In this document: piece by piece, positions 43,981-54,348 of the stretch
How positions within the stretch are numbered: position 1 is the first letter of the stretch
Layout of the letters: every line of letters begins with the position of its first letter
Assembly (NCBI GenBank): GCA_013822345.1
Contig: PNKH01000029.1
Location: forward strand, 1 to 64,000
Length of the DNA stretch: 64,000 nt
From: Isosphaera sp.
GTDB taxonomy: Bacteria; Planctomycetota; Planctomycetia; Gemmatales; Gemmataceae
Direction of reading: 5' to 3'
Translations under genes and position numbers: made by a program
Notes under the pieces: model-generated
What the model saw: only the letters and a program-made list of their open reading frames with translations
Told to the model about the DNA's origin: nothing
The model's database searches: none

Positions 43981-45084
43981 GTGGCTACGTTCCGTTATCC
44001 CGAGGGGACGGCCGGCGGCGGGACCCTTTCCTACGCCGGCCCGGTCCCGGTCCTGCGCGCCGGCGGGAGCCCGGAGGAGATCGCCGGGCAGACGTTCGCC
44101 CTCGCCCTCCGGCCCGCCCTCCGGCTCCTCGACTACCCGGTCGACCTGCTCGCGTACCACCTCGGCGGCCGGCTCCTCGCCCGGCTGGCAGTACGGCCCC
44201 TCGACCGGCTCGGCCGGCGGCTCCTGCCCCGCTTCCCGGCCCCACACCGGCGCGAGTTGGAAGCGCTGGCGCTGCTCGCCGGCGACCCGCGGCGGGTGTA
44301 CCGGGCGAACACCCTGTTCGACCTGAAGAACGTCCAGCCCTGGCGGCTGTTCGGCTGCTCCAGCCTCGCCCCGGACCCGACCCGCAGCGGCACCGGCGGC
44401 CCGCTCCTCGGCCGCAACCTCGACTTCTTCCCGCTCGGCTACCTCCACGAGTACGGCCTGGTCACGGTGTACGCCCCGGACGGGTGCCGGCGGTTCGCGG
44501 CGGTCGGGTTCCCCGGGGCGGTCGGGTGCTTCTCCGGGATGAACGACGCCGGGCTGGCGGTGGTGAGCCACGAGGTGTACGGGGCGTCGGGCCGCGGGTT
44601 CGACGCCCGCGGGGTGCCGTTCGCGGCCGCCATCCGCCGGGTGCTGGAGACGTGCGCGACGGTCGGCGAGGCGGAGGCGTTCTTCCGGGCGCACCGCCGG
44701 ACGACGTGGGTGAGCCTGGTCGTGTGCGACCGGGACGGCCCGGCGGTGCTGGAGGTCGGGCCGGGGGCGGTGGTGCGGCGCGACCCGGCGGACGGGGTGA
44801 GCGTCTGCACCAACCACTTCGTCGGCCCGGGGCTGGCGTCGGCGCGGCCGGCGAACACCTTCGGCACGGTCCGCCGGCACCGGCTGCTGGAGCGGGTGGT
44901 GCGGGCCGGCAGGCGGCTCGGGGTGGCGGACCTGTTCGCCACCCTCCACGCCGCGAACCTGGGGCCGTTCACCATCCAGACGATGGTGTTCGAGCCGGCC
45001 CGCCTGCGGCTCCACCTGGCCCTCGGCCCGGGCCCGTCGTCCGCCCTCCCGCCCACGGAACTGTCGCTGGCGGACTGGTTTTGA
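43981..45084 (+). CDS. C45 peptidase/penicillin acyltransferase-like Ntn hydrolase
   Basis: A 367-residue protein of the acyl-CoA:6-APA acyltransferase (peptidase C45) type, in which a precursor self-cleaves before the nucleophile cysteine. The likely cleavage Cys is C126 in WRLFGCSSLAP, followed by GPLLGRNLDFF; VSLVVCDRDGPAVLEVGPG and VCTNHFVG (substrate-pocket asparagine) are also typical. The N-terminal 125 residues would be the small subunit. It probably acts on an amide or acyl group, as do bile-salt hydrolase relatives; the substrate is unknown. The start is a GTG. Confidence 0.8.
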   Translation: MATFRYPEGTAGGGTLSYAGPVPVLRAGGSPEEIAGQTFALALRPALRLLDYPVDLLAYHLGGRLLARLAVRPLDRLGRRLLPRFPAPHRRELEALALLAGDPRRVYRANTLFDLKNVQPWRLFGCSSLAPDPTRSGTGGPLLGRNLDFFPLGYLHEYGLVTVYAPDGCRRFAAVGFPGAVGCFSGMNDAGLAVVSHEVYGASGRGFDARGVPFAAAIRRVLETCATVGEAEAFFRAHRRTTWVSLVVCDRDGPAVLEVGPGAVVRRDPADGVSVCTNHFVGPGLASARPANTFGTVRRHRLLERVVRAGRRLGVADLFATLHAANLGPFTIQTMVFEPARLRLHLALGPGPSSALPPTELSLADWF

Positions 45085-45170
45085 AGCCCGCCGGGCCGAA
45101 TCCGATTCCGCCCGCCGGCCTCTAACGGGTGTCGGCCATTCTCGGCCGCACCACCCGATCCGAGGTCACC

Positions 45171-45554
45171 GTGAACGACACCACCCTCCCGCCCGCGGCG
45201 GGCGCCGCGGCCGATGTCATCCCCGCCCCGACGCCGGAGCCGACCCCCGCGCCGGCGGTCGATCCCGTTCGCGCCGCCGCCGGCCGGCTCGGCGCCCAGC
45301 GCTTGCTCAAGCTCGCGGAGCTCGGCCGGGAGTACGAGCGCGAGCACGGGCTGACCCCCGGCCGGCAGCGGCGGCGGCAGCTCATCCAGCTCGGGAAGCG
45401 GTACGAGTACGAGCACGGGCTGCGGACCCCGAAGGCCCGGCGGCGCGCCCGCGGGGACGCCTGGTCCGAGTTCGTGGCGGCCCTGGCCCGGGTGGTCAAG
45501 CCGGCCCACCGGCCGGCGGTCGAGAAGCTGGCCGCGGCGCTGCGGGCGGCGTGA
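45171..45554 (+). CDS. Hypothetical protein with duplicated LGxxYExEHGL motif
   Basis: A 127-residue protein with a Pro/Ala-rich N-terminus and a duplicated helix motif: LAELGREYEREHGLTPGR then LIQLGKRYEYEHGLRTPK, each followed by a short basic linker. The GTG at 45171 has GAGG 5 bases upstream; an in-frame GTG at 45129 would add 14 residues. After the TGA stop at 45552-45554 the same frame continues for 27 sensible codons to a TAG, so the gene may have been longer. No family recognised. Confidence 0.6.
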   Translation: MNDTTLPPAAGAAADVIPAPTPEPTPAPAVDPVRAAAGRLGAQRLLKLAELGREYEREHGLTPGRQRRRQLIQLGKRYEYEHGLRTPKARRRARGDAWSEFVAALARVVKPAHRPAVEKLAAALRAA

Positions 45555-45638
45555 GGCTACGACGAGCAACTCGACCCGCGTGAACCCACGCCGGCGGGCG
45601 ACCTCGACGGTATCCCCCCCGCCCGCTACGCCGAGTAG
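45555..45638 (+). pseudogene. In-frame coding remnant after TGA
   Basis: Directly after the TGA of the upstream gene and in the same frame are 27 codons (GYDEQLDPREPTPAGDLDG then IPPARYAE) ending in TAG. The composition is typical of the local proteins. It may be the lost C-terminal end of the preceding gene (for example CGA changed to TGA). Confidence 0.4.
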
Positions 45639-45677
45639 TGTGACACCGACCCGTCGGCCGACACCCGCGAGTCCGCC

Positions 45678-47147
45678 ATGTCGATCAACCGTACCCTCCT
45701 CGCCCTGCCCCTGGTGCTCGCGGCCGCCCCGGCCCGGGGGGCCGACCGCCCGCCGAACGTCGTCCTGATCGTCGCCGACGACCTCGGGTACGGCGACCTC
45801 GGGTGCTACGGGGCGAAGGACATCAGGACCCCGAACCTCGACCGCCTCGCCGCCGGCGGGACGCGGTTCACCAGCTTCACCGTCGCCCAGCCGGTCTGCA
45901 CCGCGTCCCGGGCCGCGCTCATGTCCGGGTGCTACCCGAACCGGATCGGCCTGGCCGGGGCGCTGAACCACACCAGCACCGTCGGCATCCACCCGGACGA
46001 GACGCTGCTGCCGGAGCTGCTGAAGGCGAAGGGGTACGCGACCGCCCACTACGGGAAGTGGCACCTCGGCACCCGGCCCGTCTTCTTCCCGACCCGGAAC
46101 GGGTTCGACGAGTGGTTCGGCCTGCCGTACTCGAACGACAACGGCCCACTCCACCCGACCGTCCGCGGCATCCCCGCCCTCCCCCTCTACGACAACGACA
46201 CGGTCGCCGAAAAGGACCCGGACCAGGCCGGGTTCACCCGCCGGTTCACCGAGAAGGCGATCGGGTTCATCAAGGCGAACAAGGCGAAGCCGTTCTTCTT
46301 GTACCTTCCCCATGTGATGCCGCACGTCCCGATCTTCGCGTCGGAGCGGTTCAAGGGGAAGTCGGCCCGCGGATTGTACGGCGACGTGGTGGAGGAGTTG
46401 GACTGGTCGGTCGGCGAGATCCTGAAGGCGGTCAAGGACGCGGACCTGGAGGCGGACACGCTCGTGCTGTTCCTGTCCGACAACGGGCCGTTCCTGAGCT
46501 ACGGCAACCACGCCGGGAGCGCCGGCCCGCTCCGCGAGGGGAAGCTGACGACGTTCGAGGGCGGGGTGCGGGTGCCGTTCCTCGCCCGCTGGCCGGGGAA
46601 GGTCCCCGCCGGCCGGGTGTCCGACGAGTTGATGACCGGCCTCGACCTGCTGCCGACGGTCGCGAAGCTCGCCGGCGCGGGGCTGCCGGAGGCGAAGATC
46701 GACGGCGTCGACCTGTCCGGGCTGCTGCTCGGCAAGGACGTGGCGAACGGCCGGGCGTCGTTCGCGTACTTCTCCGGGTCGGAGCTGCACGCGGTCCGCG
46801 AGGGGCGGTGGAAGCTCCACCTGCCGCACGAGTACCTGTCGGTCGACGGCACCCCCGGGAAGGACGGGAAGCCGGCGAACCACGAGAAGATGAAGCCGGA
46901 CGCGATCGAGGAGTCGGGGATCCGCGGGATCGCCAGCCGGCACGGGTACCGGGTGGAGAAGATCGGCCGGTCGCTGTTCGACCTGTCGGCCGACCCGGGC
47001 GAGCGGAGGGACGTGTCCGCGGACCACCCGGACGTGGTGAAGCGGCTCGCCGGCCTGGCCGACGAGGTCCGCCGCGACCTCGGCGACCCGCTGGCCGGGG
47101 TGAAGGGGACCGGGCTGCGGCCCGCGGGCCGGGACGACCGGAAATAG
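45678..47147 (+). CDS. Exported sulfatase with CTASR active site
   Basis: A 489-residue secreted sulfatase. A signal peptide precedes NVVLIVADDLGYGDLGCYG (metal-binding Asp pair); the catalytic cysteine, which must be oxidised to formylglycine, is C74 in VCTASRAALMSG. The usual motif has Pro where this has Ala. Other marks are HYGKWHLG, LFLSDNGPFLS and the C-terminal SADPGERRDVS. It should remove a sulfate ester from an unknown glycan or aryl substrate in the periplasm or outside. Three upstream genes are unrelated. Confidence 0.94.
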   Translation: MSINRTLLALPLVLAAAPARGADRPPNVVLIVADDLGYGDLGCYGAKDIRTPNLDRLAAGGTRFTSFTVAQPVCTASRAALMSGCYPNRIGLAGALNHTSTVGIHPDETLLPELLKAKGYATAHYGKWHLGTRPVFFPTRNGFDEWFGLPYSNDNGPLHPTVRGIPALPLYDNDTVAEKDPDQAGFTRRFTEKAIGFIKANKAKPFFLYLPHVMPHVPIFASERFKGKSARGLYGDVVEELDWSVGEILKAVKDADLEADTLVLFLSDNGPFLSYGNHAGSAGPLREGKLTTFEGGVRVPFLARWPGKVPAGRVSDELMTGLDLLPTVAKLAGAGLPEAKIDGVDLSGLLLGKDVANGRASFAYFSGSELHAVREGRWKLHLPHEYLSVDGTPGKDGKPANHEKMKPDAIEESGIRGIASRHGYRVEKIGRSLFDLSADPGERRDVSADHPDVVKRLAGLADEVRRDLGDPLAGVKGTGLRPAGRDDRK

Positions 47148-47233
47148 TGCGGGCGGCGGGGGGAGTGTATCGGACAAGATCACAGGATCCGGCGGATCAG
47201 CTACCGGACGCACGGCCGGTGGCCGGGCGGACA

Positions 47234-49111
47234 TCACCCGTGGAGTAAGCCGCGGAAGAACCCGACCCCGCCGCGCCACGGCTCGCTCCCGTCGGACGGC
47301 TCCGGCAACCCGACCAGCACGGCCCGGTCGAGGAGCCGGTTGAACGCCTCGCACGACGTCTCCGGCAGCAGCATGCAGGCGTGGCACGCGGCGAGGTTCA
47401 GCCGCTCCGACGCCGACTGCAGCCCCTCCACGCACAGCGGGTCCGACGAGCACCACGCGGCCGACCGGACCGCCCGGGCGACGGCCGGCACCAGCCGGTC
47501 CCCCCGGGCCTGCCGGCACAGCCCGCCGAGGGTGCCGTCCGCGTCCGCCGACGCGGTGTACACCAGCACCCCGCACATGTCCCGGTCCCCCTCCCCGACG
47601 TACAGCCGCTCCCGCAGCGCCGCCGACGAGTACCCGCAGTCGAGGGCGAGCTGGCGGATCAAGGCGTGGGCAAACGAGTGGACCAGGAGCAGCCGCGGGG
47701 TGACCGGGGCCGGCGGCTCGCCCCCGCCGTGCCGCTCCCGGAACTCGTCGGCGTACGCCTGCCCGACCCGCGCCGCCCGCCGCCGGACCTCGCCCCCGGA
47801 CGGCGACCCGAGCCAGGCGTCGAGCGCGTCCCGGCGGAACTCGAGGAACACGCCCTCGCCGCGCACCTCGGCCGCCGGCAGCCAGTTCTTCCGCCCGCGG
47901 GCGATCGGGGCGAACGGCACGTCCGGGCCGGTGCTCTCCCGCCAGTCGGCCGGCGGCTTCAGCCGGGTGAACGCCCGCAGGGCCCGGACCTCCCGCAGCC
48001 GGGTCACCCGGACGACCCGGGAAAACACCGCGGCGAGTTCCGGCGGGACCGGCTCCGGGTGCGCCTCGAACTCGCTCCGCCCGGCCGGCGCCGCCCGGTC
48101 GGCGGTGAGCTGCCGGTACTCGTCGTACCGCAGGGCGTCCGGGCCGTTCCCGGCGAGCGCCGTGAGGCTCCGGTTCACCTCCGCGAGCATCGCGTCCGGG
48201 GTCATCCCCTGGGCCAGGTGGAGGTCGTTCGCCTCGATGATGGCGCGCCGCTTCGCGTCGGTCGGGGCGGCCCGGAGCCGGGCCCAGTCGATCGGGGCGA
48301 TCCGCTTGTGGAACTCGTGCGCCCACGGCGGGATGTCGAGGGCCGAGACGACGACCGGGAATTAGACGTTGGTCGCCCCGCGGAGCAGCGCCCGCGGCTC
48401 CTCCGAACACGCCTCCTCGTCCCCGAGCCACGGCCGCCGCCCGCGGCAGGAGAGCCCCGGGAACGCCTTGCCGGAGAAGCAGCCGTCCAGCGACCGCTCG
48501 GCCCCGCACGCCGGGCAGCCGAGGAGGAGCCCGGCCAGGCCCGGGCCGGTGGGGGTGAGCCGGAGCGGGCCGTCGGGGTTCGCGCAGCCCGGCCGGTGGC
48601 GGACCCAGACGTGCCACGGGAACTCGTCCAGGTGGCCGCGGCGGCAAGCGGTGACGAACCGGACCGGGACGACGTGGGCCCGGCGCGGGGTCCGGTGCGA
48701 GCACTCGCCGCAGTACAGGGCCGGGTCGCCGGGGTCGGCGCTCCAGTCGTCCGCCCGCCGCAGCACCCGGCAGCCCGGGCACCGGAGCCACTGCGGGAAC
48801 CGGACCCCGACCAGCCGCTGCGGCAGGGTGTACCGCCCGTCCTCGTCGGCCGGGACCGCCGGCGGCAGCCGGAACCCGTCGACCCCGAGCACGTCCTGGA
48901 GCCGCGGCTCGTTGATCACCTGCGGGTGGTTGAGGCCGTCCTGCCCGTCCTGGCCGGCCGACTCGTCCCAGGCGTCGAGCCCGGCGGCGACGACCGACAC
49001 CGGCGCCCCGCCGCGGCCGCCGGCCCGGAAGTCGACGACCGCCCCCGGGCCGAAGGTGGTCACCACCTGGCTGCGGCGCATCTCGCCGAGCTCGAGGAAC
49101 CGCGGCGGCAC
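47234..49111 (-). pseudogene. DrmB-like DUF1998 protein, broken by in-frame TAA
   Basis: The reading frame spans 624 codons plus two stops. A TAA at 48362-48364 splits it into an N-terminal part (48362-49111, 249 residues) and a C-terminal part (open up to 47234; its first ATG is at 48205). The protein reads across the stop as GATNV-stop-FPVVVSALDIPPWAHEF, where relatives have an aromatic residue (NVYFP). The N-terminus RRSQVVTTFGPGAVVDF and Cys clusters (CPGC, YCGEC, CRRGHLDEFPW) and C-terminal LLVHSFAHALIRQLALDCGYSS and DPLCVEG are DUF1998/DrmB-like. DrmB works with the DrmA helicase in the DISARM phage defence. GTG start. Confidence 0.82.
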
Positions 49112-49125
49112 GGGTCAAACCCCTT

Positions 49126-49238
49126 CGTAGGGTGCCGTCGAGCCGGGCGCTTCGCCCGGCGACGACGCACCGTTCCCCGTCGACGTAGTGGCGGTGCGTC
49201 GTCGGGCCGCGAAGCGCGGCCCTCGACGGCACCCTACG
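49126..49238. repeat. Cruciform-like triple inverted repeat
   Basis: Outer arms 49126-49142 and 49222-49238 (17 bp), middle arms 49160-49171 and 49193-49204 (12 bp) and two small hairpins (49143-49159 and 49205-49221) nest as a cloverleaf. It lies between the drmA-like and drmB-like genes and opens with CGTAGGGTG, like the elements at 35414 and 39917. Confidence 0.87.
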
Positions 49239-49246
49239 GACTCCGA

Positions 49247-52200
49247 TCACCCGCCGGGTTTCAGGCGGCTCACCAGCTTGAACGGGGCGCCCGGCTCGAC
49301 GTCCCGCATCGAGTTCGGCGTCGGCCAGGCGTCCCCGCCCGGCAGCCCGGCGGCGACCTCCCGGGCGTACCGCTCGGCCGACACCAGCAGCGACTCCGCC
49401 GGCGCCGTCTCCTTCCAGTACCCCGGATCGGCGTCCGGCCGGGCGGCCCACTCGCGGCACCGCCGCTCCCACCCGTCGAGCAGCTGCCGGAGGTGGCCGC
49501 GGACGGCGTCGGCCTCGCCGGGGTCGACGCTCCCCACCCGGGCGAGGACCAGCGGCAACACCTCGGCCTCGACCAAGGCGCGGCGGTCCGGGGTCAACTC
49601 CGGGCTCGTCGCCATCCCGCAGACGAGGTGGCGGACGAGGACCACCAGCACCGCGTGCAGCGCCTTGTCGACCGCCCGCGGGGCGAACGGGGTGACGCTC
49701 GTCGCCTCCACGTCCCGGTACAGCGACCCGTGCCAGGTGGCGAACGTCTCGTAGCACGACCGGTCCCGGGCCCGCCTGCCGTTTTACACGCACACCACCA
49801 GCCCCGGGTGCTCCCGCCCGACCCGGCTCGTCGACTGGATGTACTCCGCCACCTGCTTCGGCTGGCCGTTCACCACCATCAGCCCGAGCCGCGGCACGTC
49901 CACCCCGACGCTCAGCATGTTCGTCGCCAGCACCACGTCGTACGCCGCCGGGTCCGGGCGGCCGCGGCCGAGCCGGTCCAGCACCTCCGGGATCTCCCGC
50001 GACGTCTTCCGGCTGGTCAGCTCGTCCACCGCCCGGACCGGCCGGGCCGGCTCCCCGCGGCGGGCCGAGTAGTCCGCGACCGACGCCGGCACGTCGTCCC
50101 GGGTCATGACCAGCGCCCCGCCGAGTTCCCGCAGCGAGTTGAAGTACCCGACCAGCGTCCAGTACGGGTCGTGCCCGGCCGCCCCGGCGGCCTGGAGCAG
50201 GCTCGCGTACACCGCCTGGAGGGCGAACTTCGGGGACCGGCCGGCGGTCGTCACCCCGACGTACTGCCGCCCCGGGGCCGTGTCGTCCCGGCGGGCGAAG
50301 CAGGAGTTCGCGGCGTCGAGGACCGGCGGCGGGAACAGGCAGGTGCCACGGTCGAACAGGGCCCGGATCTGCTCCGTCGCCGCCCGGATGGTGGCCGTCG
50401 ACCCGACCACCTTCGGCCGCAGCCTGGTGCCGCCGGGCCCGGGCCGGGAGCACAGCTCGTCGACCGCGATCTCGTACAGCGCCGCCACCGTCCCGAGCGG
50501 GCCGGAGATGAGGTGCAGCTCGTCCTGGACGACGAGGTCCGGCGGGTCGCGGCCGTCGCCGCCGAACAGCACCCGGGCGTCGCGGTTGCGGGCCACCTGG
50601 GTGAACTTGTCGACCGTCCCGATGACCAGCGACGGCCGCTCCCGGTACACGTCCTCGTCGACCGTCCAGACCGGGAGGTGCGGGTCGGCCGACCCGCCGA
50701 ACTCGCACGCCTTCTCCCGGCACCGGACGCGCACCTTCCGGGGCGGGTGCGTCTTACCCGGCGGCGGGGCGGCGCCGCAGCGGCGGCACTTCGCCCCCGC
50801 GAGTTCGCCCTCGTGCCGGCACGCCCGGCACTCGTGGACGAGGTACCAGTCGAGCGCCGGCTTCTGGCAGACCGGGCAGGCGGCGAGCTGCCGCGGGGTC
50901 GCGTCGCCGGCCCCGTGGAGGTCGCGGGCCGCGTCCTCGACCCGGTTCGGCGTCGCCCCCGCCCCGACCCACAGCCCGACCGAGAACGGCACCGCCCCGA
51001 ACCGCCCCGCTGCCCCGCGGCGGAGGTGTTCGCACGCCGCGACCAGGGTGGCCGCCCGCTGGAACTGCTGGACGGTGAGGAGCCGCAGGGTGTACCGCAT
51101 CAGGACGGCGACGCCCGCCCCGGCGTCCGGGTCCGGGCCGCGGAGCCGGCGGTGGAACAGGAGGAACGCGACCAGGCCGAGGTACGCCTCGGTCTTGCCG
51201 CCGCCGGTCGGGAACCAGAGGAGGTCCATGACCGCCCGGTCCGGGTGCTCGCGCCGGGCGAGGGACGCGAGGACGAGGAGCTGGAACCCGAGCTGGAACG
51301 GTCGCCACGTGAGCCGCCGGGCGTCGGGCGGGTCGTTCCGCCGCGCCCACCGTCGTTGAAGTGCCATCGCCCGGTTGGCGAGCCGGAACGCCTCCAGCGC
51401 CGCCGGGTCCGCCAGCAGGTCGATCCCCTCGCGCATCCGCCGACTCACGTCCCGCGCCGCGGCGACGTGCTCCGCCGCCCGGGCGCGGTGCCGCGGGTCC
51501 AGCGCGGGAACCTTCGCCTCTTCCGCGGCGAGCCACGCCTCGTAGGCGTCGGGGAGGAGGGCGAGGGCCGCCCGCAGGTCGGCGACCGGCGCGGCCGCGA
51601 GCCACTCGGCGGACCGCGGGTTGAGCGCCGGGTCGGCCGTGAGCCGCTTCAAGATGTCGTCGCCCTCCGGGGAGACCGCCGGGACGACGTGCTCCGGCAG
51701 CCAGGTGGTCGCGACCTCGCGGACCGTGCCGCCCTCGACCTGCCACTCCGCCGAGCAGGTGTGGCCGGCGGCGTACTCGACCGCGTCCCGGTAGACGAGG
51801 GCGTCGGACGGGTCCTCGTCCGCCCGCCGCGCCGGCCGGGAGACGAGGACGGAGCCCGGCCCGGGCCGGGCGCGGAGCTCGACCTGGAAGAACGACGCCT
51901 CGTCGGCCCGGGCGCGGCCGTCCTGCGGCGGGTGGGCGTTGACCAGGACCGCGGTGACCAGCCGGTCCGGCCCCGCGTCCGCCGTCTGGACGCGGAGGTG
52001 CAGGCCGGGCACCGGGTTCGACGGGAGCGCGCCGAGGTCGATGACCGGGAGCATGCCGCGCGGCAGCGGCGTCGGCGGGAGCACGACCCGGTGGTCGGTC
52101 CGCCGCCAGGCGGGGCGCTGCCCCGCGTGCTCGGCCGCGGTCGCGGCGCCGGTGGCCGGGTCTTCCCACCGCCGGGCGTACACCCCGCACCGCACCTCGA

Positions 52201-52477
52201 ACACCACCGCCGGGTCGCCCGTCTCACACCGGACCGCGAACGACACGCCCGCCGACGCCGGCCGCGCCCCGGCCGACGGGGCCGCCGCGTCGGCGCCGGC
52301 GTCCTCGTCGTTCGCCCCGCCCGCCAGCTCCTCGTCCTCCTCGGCGGCCCGGGTGCGCGGCGGGGAGAGGACGCCGGTCAGGTAGTAGTCGGACGGCCGC
52401 GCGGGGAGCACCTCGTCCGCCGCGGCCGGGCCGACGAGGTCGAGGAGGAGCCGCCGGCGGAGTTCGTCGCGGACCAT
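49247..52477 (-). pseudogene. DrmA-like helicase, broken by in-frame TAA
   Basis: A 1075-codon frame (plus two stops) with a TAA at 49784-49786, codon 898 of the frame. It reads SRVGREHPGLVVCV-stop-NGRRARDRSCYETFATW, where relatives have an aromatic residue before Asn. Before the stop: Walker A LWFPTGGGKTEAYLGL, a Cys-rich zinc-finger region (CPVCQKPALDW, CRACRHEGE, CRRCG), DExH-type motif VVQDELHLISG and STSRVGRE (motif VI). After it come 178 codons including SVTPFAPRAVDKAL and TPNSMRDVEPGAPF. The family is the DrmA-type helicase of DISARM. It overlaps the UvrD-like stop by one base (TGATG). The stop removes the C-terminal domain. Confidence 0.82.
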
Positions 52478-54348
52478 CACCCGCCCCTCCGGAAGAAGCA
52501 CCACGGGTACCCGAGGACGACCGGGGCGAGGAGGAACCCGCTCGACCGGTACGGCTCGTGAAGGGCCTGCCTCCCCGGGTCGCCGTCCGCGACGGCGACA
52601 GTGCGTACCGCGAACAGGTGGAGTCGCTCGATCTTCCGCGGCTTCGTCACGACGGCCCGGAAGTGGTCGCGGAACCAGGCCCGGACCTCGAGCAGGTCGC
52701 GGCCGACCCGCGGGGTGAACTCCCCGACCCACCGCCCGGGGCGGGCGGCGAGCTCGAGCCGGAAGGCGTCGTAGTCCCACTCCTTCGAGCAGTGGGCGGT
52801 CACCCGCGCCGGGTCGGCGGCTTCGGCCAGGAGCCGCTGGGCGTCGGCGGCGTCTTCCGGGGTGGCCGCGAGCGGCGGCCGGACCGCGGCCGTCGGGTCG
52901 GTGTCCCCGTCCAGCCCGAACTCGACGGCCGCCGCCAGGTACTGGGGCCACGGCGCCCGGCGGACGCACCAGAGCCGGCCGGACGCGAGCGGGTACGCCC
53001 GCACCGCGGCGGCGTCGTGGACCCGGAGCCGCTTCCGCGGCCGGGTCGCGCCGACGTACAGCACCCGCGTCTCCTCGGCGATGTCGTCGCCTTCGCGCGG
53101 GGGCGGCGGGAGGGCGAGGACGACCTCGTCCGCCTCGCGCCCCTTCGACGCGTGGATCGTCCCGAGGATCGGGCCGGACGTGCCGCACGCGGTCGCGCAG
53201 ACCTCGACCGGTGGGCGGGCGCGGGCGAGCTGCGTCCGGACGCGGTCGAGGTCGACGCGCCCGGCCTCCCCGGGGCCGAGGCCGTACAGGGTGTGGAAGC
53301 AGCGGTCCGGGTCGTCACCGGGGAACAGTCGCGGCATCTCCCGCTCGGCCCACAGCCGCGCGAACCCGGCCTGGTCGAGGTGCCGGGCGGTGAACGGGGC
53401 GAGGAGCCAGCCGATCCAGGGGTCGACGACGACCGGGGTTCGGGCCATCCGGAGGCGGTGCGGGACGTTCGCCTCGGCGAGCCGCTGGGAATGAACGAGG
53501 ACCTCCCGGCGGTAGCGGAACAGGAGGAGGTGGTCGTCGCGGCCGCGGAGGTCGTCCGGCTGCGGGACGGGCGCCGCGGCGCGGGCGCGGAGGACGCGGC
53601 GGAGTTCGGTGTTCGCGTCCGGGTCGGCCCGGCCGAGGAGCGGGCGGGTGCCGGTGAACACCTCCCGGAGCTACGGCGAGTCGGTGCGGTGGATCGTGGC
53701 GAGCGACACCGCCTCGAACGGCGGCCCGCCGGCCCCCGCGAGGCGGGCGAGGAAGTCGGCCCCGGCTTCGTTCCGCCGCCCGTCCTCGGAGGTGAACCCG
53801 TAGATCGCCTGGCCGGGGTCGGCGAACACCGTAACCCCGCACTCCGGGCGGACGTGGCGGACCAGCCCGAGGGCGAGGGCCGCCCGGACGCCGGTCAGGT
53901 CCTGGGCCTCGTCGACGACGAGGTGGCGGAACCGGCGGAGGTAGTCGGCGACTTCATCACCGGGGGAGCGGAGGAGCGCGGCGACGGCCCCGACGTTCGC
54001 CTCGTACCCGCCGAGGAGGGACGCCTCGTCCGGGCCGAACCCCTGGTTCAGCCGGAACGCCTCCGCGTCGAGGGTGGCGAGCCGGACGGCGGCGGCCCGG
54101 CGGTCGTCGCCGACGGCCGCGGCGAGCCGGTCCCGCAGCTCGGCGACCGCGGTGCGGGTGAAGCTCAGGACGAGGACGTTGGCCGGCGGGACGAGGTGCC
54201 GGGCGAGGAGGGCCGCGACCCGGGCGCAGGCGACCGCGGTCTTGCCGGTCCCCGGCCCGGCGCCGACGAGCAGCCGGGCGGCCGGCGGGGCCGAGACGAC
54301 GGCGAGTTGGGCGGCGTCCCAGGTGGGGGCGGCGGGCGGGCGGTGCAT
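52477..54348 (-). pseudogene. UvrD/Rep-like helicase, broken by in-frame TAG
   Basis: A 622-codon frame (plus two stops) with a TAG at 53671-53673, codon 226. The protein reads ATIHRTDSP-stop-LREVFTGTRPLL. N-terminal half: Walker A GAGPGTGKTAVACAR (29-43), LSFTRTAVAELRDRL, motif II LVVDEAQDL and DPGQAIYGFT. Second half: TIHASKGREADEVVLALP (motif V) and ETRVLYVGATRPRKRLRV (motif VI). Hence both helicase halves are intact and only the stop separates them. It is the first gene of a three-gene set with the DrmA- and DrmB-like genes. Truncation removes motifs IV-VI. Confidence 0.84.
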
